Shown piece by piece: positions 1 to 9,383 of a DNA stretch of 54,486 nt. Source of the stretch: Candidatus Contendibacter sp. (GTDB lineage Bacteria; Pseudomonadota; Gammaproteobacteria; Competibacterales; Competibacteraceae); the NCBI GenBank assembly GCA_029624675.1, contig JARSSP010000066.1:1-54486 (forward strand), in the 5' to 3' direction. How positions within the stretch are numbered: the stretch's first letter is position 1; each line of letters starts with the position of its first letter. The position numbers and the translations under genes were made by a program. The notes beneath the pieces were generated by a model. The model ran no database searches and was not told the DNA's origin. It saw only the letters and a program-made list of their open reading frames with translations.

Positions 1-62
1 TCGCCATTCGCGAGGGTGGGCGTACCGTCGGCGCCGGCGTCGTCGCCAAGATCATCGAGTAA
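1..62 (+). CDS. tuf: Elongation factor Tu, C-terminal end (partial)
   Basis: Only the last 19 codons are present, reading [19 protein letters not shown] and ending in TAA at 60-62. This is the universally conserved C-terminus of EF-Tu, the GTPase that delivers aminoacyl-tRNA to the ribosome. The gene runs off the left edge of the window. It stops 5 bp before rpsJ, so the tuf copy is the one at the head of the S10 operon (the tufA position). The fragment is short, but the match to the family C-terminus is distinctive. Confidence 0.95.
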   Translation, partial: AIREGGRTVGAGVVAKIIE

Positions 63-67
63 GCGCC

Positions 68-388
68 ATGACCACAACCGCCAACCAACGCATCCGCATC
101 CGCTTAAAGGCATTCGATCACCGGCTGATCGATCAGTCGGCGCGGGAAATCGTCGAGACCGCCAAGCGCACCGGTGCCCAGGTTCGTGGCCCGATTCCGC
201 TGCCGACGAAGATCGAGCGCTTCACCGTGCTCGTTTCACCGCATGTCAACAAGGATGCCCGCGACCAGTACGAACTGCGCACCCACAAGCGGCTCATGGA
301 TATCGTGGATCCCACTGACAAAACCGTCGATGCGCTGATGAAGCTCGACCTCGCCGCTGGTGTGGACGTACAAATCAAGCTGAACTAG
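68..388 (+). CDS. rpsJ: 30S ribosomal protein S10 / NusE
   Basis: This 106-residue protein has the S10 hallmarks RIRLKAFDH near residue 10 and the central segment [21 protein letters not shown]10 is part of the 30S head; as NusE it also joins antitermination complexes with NusB. The length matches the family (about 103). The ATG lies 5 bp after the tuf stop, so it is probably co-transcribed with tuf and read by coupled translation. It is the first gene of the S10 operon. No oddities were seen. Confidence 0.97.
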   Translation: MTTTANQRIRIRLKAFDHRLIDQSAREIVETAKRTGAQVRGPIPLPTKIERFTVLVSPHVNKDARDQYELRTHKRLMDIVDPTDKTVDALMKLDLAAGVDVQIKLN

Positions 389-465
389 GCGCTTGCAATC
401 CGGGCCACGAGGGGCAGCCTTCCCTTCCTCTAGCCCGAAGTCGCCCTATCCGAGGTTATTGAAAA

Positions 466-1110
466 ATGGCAATAGGACTCATCGGCCGCAAGGCCGGCAT
501 GACGCGCCTGTTTACGGAAGACGGTGTTTCGATTCCCGTCACCTTAATTGAGGTTGAACCGAATCGCGTCACCCAGGTCAAGACCGAAGCCACCGACGGT
601 TACCGTGCCCTGCAGGTGACAGTGGGCGCGCGTCGGGCCAGCCGGGTGACCAAGCCGATGGCCGGTCATTTCGCCAAGGCCGGGGTCGAGCCAGGGCGCG
701 GCTTGTGGGAATTCCGGTTGGCGGAGGGTGAAGGCGCCGACATCGGCGTCGGCGCCGAGTTGAAGGCGGATTTGTTCCAAGCCGGCCAGAAAGTGGACGT
801 GACCGGCACCACCATCGGTAAGGGTTTCGCCGGCACCATCAAGCGCCACCATTTCCGCAGCCAGCGCGCCAGCCACGGTAACTCGCTGTCCCATCGCGCT
901 CCTGGGTCCATCGGCCAGAACCAAAGCCCAGGCCGGGTGTTCAAGGGCAAGAAAATGGCTGGCCATCTCGGCGCGGCGCGGCGCTGTGTCCAGAATCTGG
1001 AAGTGGTCCGAGTGGATGTCGAGCGCAATCTGCTGGCAATCAAGGGAGCGGTGCCCGGCGCCAAGGGTGGCGATGTCATGATTCGGCCCGCCGTGAAAGC
1101 GCGCCGGTAA
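466..1110 (+). CDS. rplC: 50S ribosomal protein L3
   Basis: This 214-residue protein starts [16 protein letters not shown], the standard L3 N-terminus. It carries the conserved central loop around residues 120-165 ([17 protein letters not shown], then [16 protein letters not shown]), which reaches the peptidyl transferase centre. The Q in [18 protein letters not shown] is the glutamine position methylated by PrmB in enterobacteria. A 77-bp gap separates it from rpsJ; I see no strong promoter there. rplD follows 9 bp later. Confidence 0.97.
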   Translation: MAIGLIGRKAGMTRLFTEDGVSIPVTLIEVEPNRVTQVKTEATDGYRALQVTVGARRASRVTKPMAGHFAKAGVEPGRGLWEFRLAEGEGADIGVGAELKADLFQAGQKVDVTGTTIGKGFAGTIKRHHFRSQRASHGNSLSHRAPGSIGQNQSPGRVFKGKKMAGHLGAARRCVQNLEVVRVDVERNLLAIKGAVPGAKGGDVMIRPAVKARR

Positions 1111-1119
1111 GGAGACGAC

Positions 1120-1746
1120 ATGGAACTTCAGATCAAGAACGCAAGCGGTGCGGCCTCCGGTCAAATCGCCGTCGCCGATGAGACCTTTGCTCGACCGTTT
1201 AACGAGGCGTTGGTGCATCAGGTTGTGGTGGCGTATCTGGCGGGGGGACGGGCGGGCACCCGCGCCCAGAAGAATCGCTCCGACGTGCGCGGCGGTGGCG
1301 CCAAGCCCTGGCGGCAAAAAGGTACGGGCCGCGCCCGCGCCGGTTCCAGTCGCAGTCCGATTTGGCGGGGCGGTGGCGTGACCTTCGCGGCCCGCCCTCA
1401 GGATCATTCGCAAAAGGTCAATCGCAAGATGTATCGCGCCGCGATGCGCGCAATCTTTTCCGAACTGCTGCGTCAGGGTCGATTATTGGTGGTGGACACG
1501 CTCAACATTTCAGAAATCAAGACCCGGCTCATGGTCAACCAATTGGCGGCGCTGGGCTTGGTCGATCAGCGGCGGATAGTGTTGGTGGCCGAGGATGTGG
1601 ATAGAAACCTATACCTGTCGGCGCGCAATTTGCCGGGGGTGGCGGTGAGCGACGTGCATGGTTTGGATCCGGTCAGTCTGGTTGGCGCGGACGCGGTGGT
1701 GATGACGGTGGACGCGGTTCGGCGCGTCGGGGAGTGGCTGGCATGA
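1120..1746 (+). CDS. rplD: 50S ribosomal protein L4
   Basis: This 208-residue protein has the L4 signature loop at about residues 45-80 ([30 protein letters not shown]), the extended tip that lines the peptide exit tunnel. In E. coli L4 also represses its own S10 operon by transcription attenuation and translational control; whether that operates here cannot be read from this segment. An AGGAGA sequence precedes the ATG. Its TGA overlaps the rplW ATG (ATGA at 1743-1746), which indicates translational coupling. Confidence 0.96.
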   Translation: MELQIKNASGAASGQIAVADETFARPFNEALVHQVVVAYLAGGRAGTRAQKNRSDVRGGGAKPWRQKGTGRARAGSSRSPIWRGGGVTFAARPQDHSQKVNRKMYRAAMRAIFSELLRQGRLLVVDTLNISEIKTRLMVNQLAALGLVDQRRIVLVAEDVDRNLYLSARNLPGVAVSDVHGLDPVSLVGADAVVMTVDAVRRVGEWLA

Positions 1747-2039
1747 GCGAAGAGCGCCTGCTGAGGATCCTGTTGGCTCCACACGTTTCCGAGAAAAGCA
1801 ACCGCCTCGGCGAACGTTATAACCAGGTGACGTTCAAGGTGACCCACGATGCCACCAAACCGGAGATCAAGGATGCCGTGGAGTTGTTGTTCAAGGTCAA
1901 GGTCAAGGGCGTGACGGTTCTCAACGTCAAGGGCAAGCGCAAGCGGTTCGGTGCGCTGTCCGGCTGGCGTTCCGACTGGAAAAAGGCTTATGTCTCCCTG
2001 AAGGCCGGCCACGAGATCGATTTCCAGATGGCCAAGTGA
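1743..2039 (+). CDS. rplW: 50S ribosomal protein L23
   Basis: This 98-residue protein reads [19 protein letters not shown] at its start and [23 protein letters not shown] towards its end, both typical of L23. L23 sits at the exit-tunnel rim and docks trigger factor and SRP. I chose the ATG that overlaps the rplD stop (ATGA). An in-frame GTG nine bases upstream would add only three residues and has no better ribosome-binding site. The length matches the family (about 100). Confidence 0.96.
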   Translation: MSEERLLRILLAPHVSEKSNRLGERYNQVTFKVTHDATKPEIKDAVELLFKVKVKGVTVLNVKGKRKRFGALSGWRSDWKKAYVSLKAGHEIDFQMAK

Positions 2040-2082
2040 GCGGGCACTCATCGCCCCGGCATACGAGAGAAAGGTAAATCCC

Positions 2083-2910
2083 ATGCCCATCGTCAAGACC
2101 AAACCTACCTCGCCAGGCCGGCGCTTCGTGGTCAAGGTCGTCAACCCCGAACTGCACAAGGGTCGGCCCCACGCCCCGCTGCTGGAAAAGCAGACCCGCA
2201 AGGGCGGCCGCAACAACATGGGCCGTATTACCACTCGACATCAGGGTGGCGGCCACAAGCAGCACTATCGGCTGATCGATTTCAAGCGCGACAAGGACAA
2301 CATTCCCGCTAAGGTCGAGCGGCTGGAATACGATCCCAACCGCAGCGCCCACATTGCGTTGCTGCTCTACGCCGACGGCGAGCGCCGTTACATCATCGCC
2401 CCACGCGACGTGGGCGTGGGCGCGACCCTGATGTCCGGCCCGGCGGCGGCGATCAAGGCCGGCAACGCCTTGCCGTTGCGCAACGTTCCGGTTGGCAGTC
2501 AGGTGCACTGCGTGGAGTTGCGCCCCGGCAAGGGCGCGCAACTGGCCCGCAGCGCTGGCGCCTCGGTGCAGTTGGTTGCCCGCGAAGGCAATCATGCCAC
2601 CCTGCGGATGCGCTCTGGCGAAATCCGCAAGATCCATGCGGACTGCAAGGCGACCATTGGCGGGGTCGGCAACGAGGAACACAACCTGCGCTCGCTCGGC
2701 AAGGCCGGCGCCAAGCGCTGGCGAGGAATTCGACCCACGGTGCGCGGGGTAGCCATGAATCCAGTGGATCACCCGCATGGTGGCGGCGAGGGCCGCACCT
2801 CCGGCGGGCGCCATCCGGTGTCGCCGTGGGGCACGCCGACCAAGGGCTACAAGACCCGCTCGAACAAGCGCACCGACCACCTGATCGTGCGTCGGCGTAA
2901 TGCGAAATAA
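2083..2910 (+). CDS. rplB: 50S ribosomal protein L2
   Basis: This 275-residue protein has the L2 OB-fold and SH3-like domains. The segment [20 protein letters not shown] is near residue 45, and the C-terminal motif [17 protein letters not shown] is around residue 225. The His in DHPHGGGEG is the residue implicated in peptidyl-transferase assembly and subunit association. A GAGAAAGG-type binding site precedes the ATG. Gene order (rplW-rplB-rpsS) and length (about 273) are standard. Confidence 0.97.
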   Translation: MPIVKTKPTSPGRRFVVKVVNPELHKGRPHAPLLEKQTRKGGRNNMGRITTRHQGGGHKQHYRLIDFKRDKDNIPAKVERLEYDPNRSAHIALLLYADGERRYIIAPRDVGVGATLMSGPAAAIKAGNALPLRNVPVGSQVHCVELRPGKGAQLARSAGASVQLVAREGNHATLRMRSGEIRKIHADCKATIGGVGNEEHNLRSLGKAGAKRWRGIRPTVRGVAMNPVDHPHGGGEGRTSGGRHPVSPWGTPTKGYKTRSNKRTDHLIVRRRNAK

Positions 2911-2924
2911 GAGGAATCCGTCCA

Positions 2925-3197
2925 GTGCCACGCTCGATCAAAAAAGGACCGTTTGTGGACCTCCACCTGGCCAAGAAGGTGGAGCAGGCGGTCGCTACCC
3001 ATAGCAAGCGACCGATCAAAACTTGGTCGCGGCGGTCGATGATCCTGCCCGAGATGATTGGCCTGACCATCGCCGTGCACAACGGTCGCCAGCACGTGCC
3101 GATCCTGGTCACGGAGAATATGGTGGGCCATAAATTGGGCGAGTTCGCCGCCACCCGCACCTATCGCGGGCATGCAGCGGACAAGAAATCCAAATAA
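2925..3197 (+). CDS. rpsS: 30S ribosomal protein S19
   Basis: This 90-residue protein begins (M)[14 protein letters not shown] and contains [14 protein letters not shown] and the conserved [16 protein letters not shown]19 forms part of the 30S head with S13. It starts at GTG (2925-2927), with a GAGGA about 9 bases upstream; no ATG is available near the conserved N-terminus. It lies 14 bp after rplB and 12 bp before rplV. Confidence 0.96.
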   Translation: MPRSIKKGPFVDLHLAKKVEQAVATHSKRPIKTWSRRSMILPEMIGLTIAVHNGRQHVPILVTENMVGHKLGEFAATRTYRGHAADKKSK

Positions 3198-3209
3198 GGA
3201 GGCGAAACC

Positions 3210-3542
3210 GTGCAAGCCGTCGCGATCATGAAACATGCCCGCATTTCGCCGCAGAAGGCCCGCCTGGTCGCCGATCAGGTGCGCAGCTTGCCGGTGGAGC
3301 GTGCCCTGAATCTGTTGAAATTCAGCGATAAGAAGGCGGCCCCGTTGATCCGGAAAGTGTTGGAATCGGCCATCGCCAACGCCGAGCACAACCAGGGCGC
3401 CGATGTCGATGAACTGAAGGTCGCCGCCATTTGCGTCGATGGTGGTCCGGTGCTCAAGCGAATGCATGCGCGGGCCAAGGGTCGCGGTAACCGTATCGTC
3501 AAGCGCACCAGTCACATCACCGTCACCGTGGCCGAGCGATAG
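3210..3542 (+). CDS. rplV: 50S ribosomal protein L22
   Basis: This 110-residue protein has the L22 core [18 protein letters not shown] and the C-terminal beta-hairpin [20 protein letters not shown], whose tip lines the exit tunnel (the macrolide-resistance hotspot). The start is GTG at 3210, chosen because a strong AAGGAGG lies 7 bases upstream. The internal ATG at residue 7 would cut into the conserved start. The length agrees with the family (110). Confidence 0.96.
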   Translation: MQAVAIMKHARISPQKARLVADQVRSLPVERALNLLKFSDKKAAPLIRKVLESAIANAEHNQGADVDELKVAAICVDGGPVLKRMHARAKGRGNRIVKRTSHITVTVAER

Positions 3543-3555
3543 GAGCGGAAGCGAC

Positions 3556-4239
3556 ATGGGTCAAAAAGTCAACCCCACGGGGATCCGTCTGGGCATCGCC
3601 ACCGACTGGGCGTCCAAATGGTATGCCAGCAGCAAGAATTTTCCCGATCTGCTGGAAACCGACCTGAAGGTGCGTCAGTTTCTGAAAAAGAAACTGGCCA
3701 ACGCCTCGGTCAGCCGGATTCAGATCGAGCGGCCGGCCCGTTTGGCGCGCATCACCGTGCATACCGCCCGGCCCGGCGTGGTGATCGGCAAGAAGGGCGA
3801 GGATATCGAAGCCTTGCGCAAGGCCGTCGCCAAGATGATGCGGCTGGACGTCAAGGATTTGCAGATCAACATCGAGGAGATTCGCAAGCCGGAGCTGGAC
3901 GCCCAACTGGTCGCCGAAGGCGTGGCCCAGCAACTGGAGCGGCGCATCATGTTCCGGCGGGCGATGAAGCGCTCGGTGACCAACGCGATGCGCCTGGGCG
4001 CGCTCGGGATCAAGATCCAGGTTTCCGGCCGTTTGAACGGTGCCGAGATCGCGCGCAGCGAGTGGACCCGGGAAGGGCGGGTGCCGTTGCATACCCTGCG
4101 CGCCAATATCGATTATGGCTTGGCCGAGGCCCGGACCACCTATGGCGTGATCGGGATCAAGGTCTGGATTTTCAAGGGCGAAGTATTCGGTTTCGACCGA
4201 CTGGGCGAGGCTAAACCCGAAAAGGCCGCCGCCAACTGA
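3556..4239 (+). CDS. rpsC: 30S ribosomal protein S3
   Basis: This 227-residue protein starts [14 protein letters not shown]. It has the KH-domain motif [15 protein letters not shown] near residue 75 and the C-terminal block [14 protein letters not shown]3 lies at the mRNA entry site and helps unwind mRNA. I start it at 3556: the reading frame is open further upstream, but the family N-terminus and an AGGAG just before the ATG fix this start. A short tail ends in EKAAAN. Confidence 0.97.
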   Translation: MGQKVNPTGIRLGIATDWASKWYASSKNFPDLLETDLKVRQFLKKKLANASVSRIQIERPARLARITVHTARPGVVIGKKGEDIEALRKAVAKMMRLDVKDLQINIEEIRKPELDAQLVAEGVAQQLERRIMFRRAMKRSVTNAMRLGALGIKIQVSGRLNGAEIARSEWTREGRVPLHTLRANIDYGLAEARTTYGVIGIKVWIFKGEVFGFDRLGEAKPEKAAAN

Positions 4240-4273
4240 ATGCCCGAAACCGTGTGGATAGACGAGACGGAAC

Positions 4274-4687
4274 ATGTTACAGCCGAAAAGAACGAAATTC
4301 CGCAAGCAGCGCAAGGGGCGCAACACGGGCGTCGCCACCAGCGGCGTCCAGGTGAGTTTCGGCGAATACGGATTGAAATGCACCACGCGTGGGAGGCTGA
4401 CCGCTCGCCAGATCGAAGCCGCGCGCCGCGCCATCAACCGCTATATCAAGCGCGGCGGTAAGGTGTGGATCCGCATTTTCCCCGACAAGCCCATTACCAA
4501 GAAACCATTGGAAGTGCGCATGGGCAGCGGCAAGGGCGGCGTTGAGTACTGGGTGGCGCCAGTCAAGCCAGGCCGCGTCCTGTATGAAGTGGAAGGGGTG
4601 ACCGAGGACATCGCGCGGCAGGCGTTCCGCTTGGCGGCGGCCAAGCTCCCAGTGCAGACAATCTTCGTAACCCGGACGGTGATGTGA
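4274..4687 (+). CDS. rplP: 50S ribosomal protein L16
   Basis: This 137-residue protein has the family start [19 protein letters not shown] and the central segment [22 protein letters not shown]. The Arg in the latter is the residue hydroxylated by the YcfD oxygenase in E. coli. L16 organises the A-site region of 23S rRNA. The 34-bp gap from rpsC has no clear regulatory element. Its stop overlaps the rpmC start by one base (TGATG). Confidence 0.97.
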   Translation: MLQPKRTKFRKQRKGRNTGVATSGVQVSFGEYGLKCTTRGRLTARQIEAARRAINRYIKRGGKVWIRIFPDKPITKKPLEVRMGSGKGGVEYWVAPVKPGRVLYEVEGVTEDIARQAFRLAAAKLPVQTIFVTRTVM

Positions 4688-4881
4688 TGAAGGCGAGCGA
4701 GTTGCGACAGAAAAATGTGGGCGAACTGGAGCAGGAGCTGCTGGCTCTGCTGCGCGAACAGTTCAACCTGCGAATGCAAAAAGCCACCAATCAGGCCACC
4801 AAGCCCCATTTGTTTCAGCAGGCACGACGCAATGTTGCCCGAGTCAAGATGGTGTTAGGCGAGAAGGCGAAACAGGCATGA
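4687..4881 (+). CDS. rpmC: 50S ribosomal protein L29
   Basis: This 64-residue, all-helical protein reads [19 protein letters not shown] with FNLRMQ and RRNVARVK later, all L29 features. L29 sits beside L23 at the exit tunnel and contributes to SRP and trigger factor binding. I start it at the ATG that shares a base with the rplP stop. A GTG one codon upstream is possible but would only add a Met. Its stop overlaps the rpsQ start. Confidence 0.95.
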   Translation: MKASELRQKNVGELEQELLALLREQFNLRMQKATNQATKPHLFQQARRNVARVKMVLGEKAKQA

Positions 4882-5138
4882 CGATGGACACCCGGGTGGA
4901 GCGCACCCTGAGCGGGCGCGTGACCAGCGACAAAATGGATAAGACCATCACCGTGGCGGTCGAACGGCTGGTCAAGCATCCCGTTTATGGTAAGTATGTG
5001 CGCCGGACCACCAAGCTGCATGCTCACGATGAGCGCAACGAGTGCCACATGGGCGACTTGGTAACCATCAAGCAGTGTCGACCTCTGTCCAAGACTAAAT
5101 CCTGGACCTTGGTCGCCGTGGTCGAGCGCGCGGAGTGA
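4878..5138 (+). CDS. rpsQ: 30S ribosomal protein S17
   Basis: This 86-residue OB-fold protein carries [18 protein letters not shown] and [14 protein letters not shown], the S17 signatures. It is a primary 16S rRNA binder. The ATG overlaps the rpmC stop (ATGA). A second in-frame ATG two codons on (4884) is an equally plausible initiator. This is the last gene of the S10 transcription unit in E. coli, and a 69-bp gap with a hairpin follows it here. Confidence 0.95.
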   Translation: MTMDTRVERTLSGRVTSDKMDKTITVAVERLVKHPVYGKYVRRTTKLHAHDERNECHMGDLVTIKQCRPLSKTKSWTLVAVVERAE

Positions 5139-5180
5139 CCGTCCCTGCGGGCTGGAACTGTCCGCGTGGACGGTGTTTTC
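5138..5180 (+). promoter_or_regulatory. Hairpin at the S10/spc operon boundary
   Basis: In the 69-bp rpsQ-rplN gap, ACCGTCC (5138-5144) can pair with GGACGGT (5168-5174), with GCGG/CCGC nested inside, followed by GTTTTC. The position is exactly where E. coli separates the S10 and spc operons. It could be an attenuator or weak terminator, or an mRNA-processing site. The tract of T is short, so full termination is doubtful. This is inference from base pairing only. Confidence 0.35.
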
Positions 5181-5207
5181 CCTCATCCGTGAACGGAATG
5201 TAGAACC

Positions 5208-5576
5208 ATGATTCAGATGCAAACAATGTTGGAAGTCGCCGATAACAGCGGCGCTCGCCGGCTGATGTGCATCAAGGTGCTGGGCGGCTCCCATCGCCGC
5301 TACGCGCAGATTGGCGACATCATCAAGGTCAGCATCAAGGACGCCATCCCCCGCGGCAAGGTCAACAAGGGCGAGGTTTACAACGCCGTGGTGGTGCGCA
5401 CCCGCAAGGGCGTGCGGCGGCCCGACGGCTCGCTGATCCGCTTCGATGGTAACGCGGCGGTGCTGCTCAACAACAAGCTGGAGCCGATCGGTACGCGCAT
5501 CTTCGGGCCGGTCACCCGCGAGCTGCGCGGCGAGCGGTTCATGAAGATCATTTCCCTGGCCCCCGAAGTGTTGTGA
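5208..5576 (+). CDS. rplN: 50S ribosomal protein L14
   Basis: This 122-residue protein starts [22 protein letters not shown], the invariant L14 N-terminus, and contains [17 protein letters not shown] and [12 protein letters not shown]14 forms inter-subunit bridges and is the docking site of the silencing factor RsfS. It is the first gene of the spc block. Its stop lies inside the 5' leader of rplX with no gap, so the two are translated closely together. Confidence 0.97.
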   Translation: MIQMQTMLEVADNSGARRLMCIKVLGGSHRRYAQIGDIIKVSIKDAIPRGKVNKGEVYNAVVVRTRKGVRRPDGSLIRFDGNAAVLLNNKLEPIGTRIFGPVTRELRGERFMKIISLAPEVL

Positions 5577-5590
5577 AGGTAGAGGCGGCA

Positions 5591-5911
5591 ATGCGCAGAA
5601 TTCGAAAGGATGACGAGGTCATCATCATCGCCGGCAAGGACAAGGGCCGGCGCGGCAAGGTGATGCGGGTGGTGGAAGACGGCGAGCGGGTGATCGTGGC
5701 TGGGGTGAACCTGGTCAAGCGGCATACCAAGCCCAATCCGGCGCGCGGCGTGGCGGGCGGTATCATTGAGCGCGAGGCGGCGATTCACGTGTCTAACGTG
5801 ATGCTGTTCAACCCCCTCACCAAGAAAGGCGACCGGGTCGGATTCCGGGTGCTGGAGGATGGCCGCAAGGTGCGCTACTTCAAGTCCAACAACGAAGTCG
5901 TGGATGTTTGA
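5591..5911 (+). CDS. rplX: 50S ribosomal protein L24
   Basis: This 106-residue protein has the KOW motif [18 protein letters not shown] near its start, and [20 protein letters not shown]24 is an assembly initiator that binds the 5' end of 23S rRNA. The frame opens six codons upstream at a GTG overlapping the rplN stop. I prefer the ATG at 5591 because the family begins MR-IRK and AGAGG stands about 6 bases upstream. Confidence 0.95.
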   Translation: MRRIRKDDEVIIIAGKDKGRRGKVMRVVEDGERVIVAGVNLVKRHTKPNPARGVAGGIIEREAAIHVSNVMLFNPLTKKGDRVGFRVLEDGRKVRYFKSNNEVVDV

Positions 5912-5921
5912 GGAGAGACCC

Positions 5922-6461
5922 ATGGCTCGACTACGCCAATACTATCGCGAGACCGTGGCGCCCAAGCTGCGCGAGCAGTTCGGCTATCGCAACGTCATGG
6001 AAGTGCCCCGAATCACCAAGATCACCTTGAATATGGGCGTTGGCGAGGCGGTGGCCGACAAGAAGATCATGGAGCACGCGGTTGGCAATCTGACCCAGAT
6101 CGCCGGCCAGAAGCCGATCGTGACGCTGTCGCGCAAGTCCATCGCCGGCTTCAAGATCCGCGCCGGTTGGCCAATTGGTTGCAAGGTGACCTTGCGACGC
6201 GACCGGATGTACGAATTTTTGGATCGCCTGATCAATATCGCCATTCCCCGCATCCGTGACTTTCGCGGGTTTAGCGCCCGCGCGTTCGACGGCCGCGGCA
6301 ATTACAGCCTGGGCGTGCGCGAACAGATTATTTTCCCGGAAATCGACTACGACAAGATCGACGCCATTCGTGGCCTCGACATTACCATCACCACCACCGC
6401 GCGTACCGATGCGGAAGGGCGCGCGTTGTTGGCAGCATTCGATTTTCCGTTCCGAAACTGA
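5922..6461 (+). CDS. rplE: 50S ribosomal protein L5
   Basis: This 179-residue protein has the L5 motifs [34 protein letters not shown] and [20 protein letters not shown]5 carries 5S rRNA with L18 and contacts P-site tRNA. The ATG follows a GGAGAG ribosome-binding site 10 bp after the rplX stop. The open frame extends upstream into rplX but has no family support there. The length equals the E. coli protein. Confidence 0.97.
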   Translation: MARLRQYYRETVAPKLREQFGYRNVMEVPRITKITLNMGVGEAVADKKIMEHAVGNLTQIAGQKPIVTLSRKSIAGFKIRAGWPIGCKVTLRRDRMYEFLDRLINIAIPRIRDFRGFSARAFDGRGNYSLGVREQIIFPEIDYDKIDAIRGLDITITTTARTDAEGRALLAAFDFPFRN

Positions 6462-6471
6462 GGACTAGGCC

Positions 6472-6777
6472 ATGGCCAAACTGAGCATGACCAATCGTGA
6501 GATCAAGCGGGCGCGCGTCGTCGAACGGTATGCCGCCCGGCGGGCTGAGTTGAAGGAAGCCATCCGCAACCCGGCCACCAGCGATGAGCGGCGGCGCGAA
6601 GCACAGCAGCGGTTACAGGCGTTGCCACGCGACGCCAGCCCGATTCGACTGCGCAATCGTTGCCGACTGACTGGCCGACCGCACGGCTTTTATCGCAAAT
6701 TCGGCTTGGGCCGTAACAAACTGCGCGAGGCCACCATGCGCGGCGACGTGCCCGGTCTGGGCAAGGCCAGTTGGTAA
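6472..6777 (+). CDS. rpsN: 30S ribosomal protein S14 (long, zinc-free type)
   Basis: This 101-residue protein ends [21 protein letters not shown] then VPGLGKASW. It is the long form, without the four-cysteine zinc ribbon of the short S14; only one Cys is visible in the usual site. S14 completes the 30S head near S3 and S10. An 88-bp gap to rpsH follows, the longest inside the spc block. That gap has a small GAAGC/GCTTC inverted repeat but no clear promoter. Confidence 0.96.
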   Translation: MAKLSMTNREIKRARVVERYAARRAELKEAIRNPATSDERRREAQQRLQALPRDASPIRLRNRCRLTGRPHGFYRKFGLGRNKLREATMRGDVPGLGKASW

Positions 6778-6865
6778 ACCGCTGACCGGTCACCCACGGC
6801 CTCCTTAAGTTCGAAGCTTGCCTTGCTGGCGGCTTCGAGACTGACCATGTGGAGACATTTGATCG

Positions 6866-7264
6866 ATGAGTATGACGGACCCCATCGCGGATATGCTGAC
6901 ACGCATCCGCAATGCCCAGACCGCTGCCAAGGCCCAAGTCGGCATGCCGTCTTCCAAGGTGAAGGCAGCTATCGCCCAGGTGTTGCGCGACGAGGGCTAT
7001 ATCGCTGGTTACACGGTGGCGCAAACCGCCCCTGGCAAGGCTGAGTTGACGATCACGCTGAAGTATTTCGAAGGCCAACCGGTGATCGATCGGATCGAAC
7101 GGGTCAGCCGTCCTGGCCGGCGGGTGTTTCGCGGCAAGGATGAATTGCCCAGGGTCATGGGTGGCTGGGGCGTGGCCATCGTGTCCACGCCCCAGGGTTT
7201 GATGAGCGACCGCGCCGCTCGCGCCGCCGGTCATGGCGGCGAAGTGCTGTGCATCGTGGCGTAG
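6866..7264 (+). CDS. rpsH: 30S ribosomal protein S8
   Basis: This 132-residue protein has [18 protein letters not shown] at the N-terminus and the C-terminal [30 protein letters not shown] and GGEVLCIV. S8 binds 16S helix 21. In E. coli it represses the spc operon by binding mRNA near rplX-rplE; I could not confirm a mimic of that site by eye. A second ATG two codons in is an alternative start. Confidence 0.97.
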   Translation: MSMTDPIADMLTRIRNAQTAAKAQVGMPSSKVKAAIAQVLRDEGYIAGYTVAQTAPGKAELTITLKYFEGQPVIDRIERVSRPGRRVFRGKDELPRVMGGWGVAIVSTPQGLMSDRAARAAGHGGEVLCIVA

Positions 7265-7275
7265 GGGGTGATTCC

Positions 7276-7848
7276 ATGGCAAGCGTTCTCAAGGAACGGA
7301 AGATCCGCACTTCGCGTGTCGGTAAGAAACCGATTCCCGTGCCGGCGGGGGTCAGTGTCGCCATCGAAGGCCAAGATGTCGCCATCAAAGGTATCAAGGG
7401 CGCGGCCGAGTTGCGTGTGCATCCATGGGTCGTGGTTCAGCGGGAGGGCGACGAGATCAGGGTTGCCCCGCGTCTGGTCACGAATGACGGCAAGCATCGG
7501 GCCATGACTGGCACCATGCGTGCCCTGCTCAACAATATGGTGATCGGCGTCACCCAAGGGTTCGAACGCAAGCTGCAACTGGTCGGCGTCGGTTACAAGG
7601 CCCAGACGCAGGGCTCGGTGTTGAATCTGACGCTGGGGTTCTCCCATCCAGTCGAATTCAAGGTCCCGGAAGGCATCACCATCCAAACGCCCAGCCAAAC
7701 CGAGATCATCGTCCGCGGCGTGGACAAGCAGCGGGTTGGCGAGGTTGCCGCCCAGATCCGCGCCTATCGGCCGCCCGAGCCCTACAAGGGGAAGGGCGTG
7801 CGTTACTCGGATGAGACCATCATCCTCAAAGAAGCCAAGAAGAAGTAA
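7276..7848 (+). CDS. rplF: 50S ribosomal protein L6
   Basis: This 190-residue protein has two L6 repeats. The first begins SRVGKKPIPVPAGV at about residue 13, and the C-terminal motif is YRPPEPYKGKGVRY. The usual protein (177 residues) starts at the SRV segment, so this one carries about a dozen extra N-terminal residues (MASVLKERKIRT). No ATG lies at the usual start, and a GGGGGTG stands just before the ATG at 7276, so the extension seems real. L6 sits near the factor-binding site. Confidence 0.95.
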   Translation: MASVLKERKIRTSRVGKKPIPVPAGVSVAIEGQDVAIKGIKGAAELRVHPWVVVQREGDEIRVAPRLVTNDGKHRAMTGTMRALLNNMVIGVTQGFERKLQLVGVGYKAQTQGSVLNLTLGFSHPVEFKVPEGITIQTPSQTEIIVRGVDKQRVGEVAAQIRAYRPPEPYKGKGVRYSDETIILKEAKKK

Positions 7849-7857
7849 GGATCCGCC

Positions 7858-8232
7858 ATGGACAAGAAAGCAGCCGGTAAGAAGGCCGCGCGTCTGCGGC
7901 GCGGATTGCGAACTCGGCACAAGATTCGCGAGTTGGGTGCCTACCGGTTGTGCGTGCATCGCACGCCGTCTCATATTTACGCCCAACTCATTAGCCCAAC
8001 ACCGACCGGTGACCATACCCTGGCCGCCGCTTCCACCCTGGAGCCGGCGTTGCGTCAGACCCTTCAAAGCACTGGCAATGTCGAGGCGGCCAAGGCGGTG
8101 GGCAAGGCCATCGCCGAGAAGGCCAAGGCGGTAGGCGTAACTCGGGTGGCGTTTGATCGCTCTGGTTTCAAATATCACGGCCGGGTCAAGGCGTTGGCCG
8201 ACGCCGCCCGTGAGAATGGCTTGGAATTTTAA
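7858..8232 (+). CDS. rplR: 50S ribosomal protein L18
   Basis: This 124-residue protein has the basic N-terminus ([16 protein letters not shown]) and the core [15 protein letters not shown]. The C-terminus is [26 protein letters not shown], near-identical to family members. L18 binds 5S rRNA together with L5. It lies 9 bp after rplF and 9 bp before rpsE. Confidence 0.96.
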   Translation: MDKKAAGKKAARLRRGLRTRHKIRELGAYRLCVHRTPSHIYAQLISPTPTGDHTLAAASTLEPALRQTLQSTGNVEAAKAVGKAIAEKAKAVGVTRVAFDRSGFKYHGRVKALADAARENGLEF

Positions 8233-8241
8233 GGAGTGGAC

Positions 8242-8751
8242 ATGGCGACGAACGTGGAAGGTTCCCAAAACAGCGATGGCTTGCAGGAAAAGTTGATTGC
8301 GGTCAATCGGGTGGCTAAGGTGGTCAAGGGTGGCCGGCAGTTCGGCTTTACCGCGTTGACCGTGGTGGGCGACGGCGGCGGCCGGGTGGGTCTGGGCTAC
8401 GGCAAGGCCCGCGAGGTGCCGATGGCAATTCAGAAGGCAATGGACAAGGCCCGCAAGAACATGCGGGGCGTGCCGCTGAACGGCACGACCTTGCAATACC
8501 CAGTAACATCCACGCACGGCGCGGCCCGGGTGTTCATGCAGCCAGCTTCCGAGGGCACGGGCATCATCGCTGGCGGCGCCATGCGCGCTGTGTTTGAGGT
8601 TGTGGGCGTCAAGGATGTGCTGGCCAAATGCATCGGCTCGCGTAACCCCATCAATGTGGTGCGAGCCACCATTCGCGGTTTGAGCACCATGAAGTCGCCC
8701 GATTACCAGGCCGCCAAGCGTGGTAAGACCGTGGACGGGATTCGGAGTTGA
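8242..8751 (+). CDS. rpsE: 30S ribosomal protein S5
   Basis: This 169-residue protein has the double-stranded RNA-binding motif [19 protein letters not shown] around residue 30, [14 protein letters not shown], and the C-terminal [14 protein letters not shown]5 acts in decoding fidelity and mRNA unwinding. I chose the ATG at 8242 because AAGGAG lies 6 bases upstream. A GTG two codons earlier overlaps that binding site. The length is standard (167). Confidence 0.96.
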   Translation: MATNVEGSQNSDGLQEKLIAVNRVAKVVKGGRQFGFTALTVVGDGGGRVGLGYGKAREVPMAIQKAMDKARKNMRGVPLNGTTLQYPVTSTHGAARVFMQPASEGTGIIAGGAMRAVFEVVGVKDVLAKCIGSRNPINVVRATIRGLSTMKSPDYQAAKRGKTVDGIRS

Positions 8752-8755
8752 GACC

Positions 8756-8938
8756 ATGACCAGCAAGCTGAAAGTGACTTTGGTCAAAAGCACGCATGGC
8801 CGGCTGGCCGCGCACCGAGCCTGCGTGCGTGGGCTGGGATTGCGGCGGACGCACAGCAGCGCGGTGGTAATCGATACCCCGGAAAATCGTGGCATGATTC
8901 GCAAGGTTTCATACTTGCTGAAAGTTGAGGAGGCTTGA
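8756..8938 (+). CDS. rpmD: 50S ribosomal protein L30
   Basis: This 60-residue protein reads [19 protein letters not shown], then [21 protein letters not shown], as in L30. The frame is open upstream but the family start and spacing (4 bp after rpsE) select the ATG at 8756. L30 binds 23S rRNA near the 5S region. The ATG of rplO follows 4 bp after its stop. Confidence 0.95.
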   Translation: MTSKLKVTLVKSTHGRLAAHRACVRGLGLRRTHSSAVVIDTPENRGMIRKVSYLLKVEEA

Positions 8939-8942
8939 AGCC

Positions 8943-9377
8943 ATGCGACTCAATACCCTTAAACCGGCGCCGGGCAGTCGGCCGAACAAGCAGCGGGTTG
9001 GGCGCGGCATCGGTTCTGGTCTCGGCAAGACTGGCGGTCGCGGCCACAAGGGCCAGCACGCCCGGGCTGGCGGTTACCACAAGGTCGGGTTTGAAGGCGG
9101 CCAGATGCCCTTGCAGCGGCGTTTGCCCAAGCGTGGGTTCCGCTCGATGACCGCCAAGGATACCGCCGAGGTGAGGCTGAGCGATCTGGCCAGACTCTCC
9201 GCCGAAGTCATTGATTTGGCGGCTCTCAAGGCGGCTAATGTCGTGCCGATCTTCGCCAAGAAGGCCAAGGTGATTCTCTCTGGCAAGCTGGAAAAGCCGG
9301 TGACCCTGCGCGGCCTGGCGCTGACGAAGGGCGCCCGGGCGGCGGTGCTGGCGGTTGGCGGAACCATTCAAGAGTAA
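8943..9377 (+). CDS. rplO: 50S ribosomal protein L15
   Basis: This 144-residue protein has the glycine-rich N-terminus [21 protein letters not shown] and [17 protein letters not shown], both typical of L15. L15 is a late-assembly 23S binder. GAGGAGG-like sequence at the end of rpmD serves as its ribosome-binding site. secY begins 6 bp after its stop, as in most bacteria. Confidence 0.97.
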   Translation: MRLNTLKPAPGSRPNKQRVGRGIGSGLGKTGGRGHKGQHARAGGYHKVGFEGGQMPLQRRLPKRGFRSMTAKDTAEVRLSDLARLSAEVIDLAALKAANVVPIFAKKAKVILSGKLEKPVTLRGLALTKGARAAVLAVGGTIQE

Positions 9378-9383
9378 ACGACG

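Noticed and set aside
544..1413. Long minus-strand open frame (289 codons) across rplC and rplD
   Set aside because: It is a shadow of high-GC coding sequence; both plus-strand genes are unambiguous ribosomal proteins.
7231..8904. Minus-strand open frame of 557 codons under rplF to rpmD
   Set aside because: No recognisable motif; entirely antisense to five intact ribosomal protein genes.
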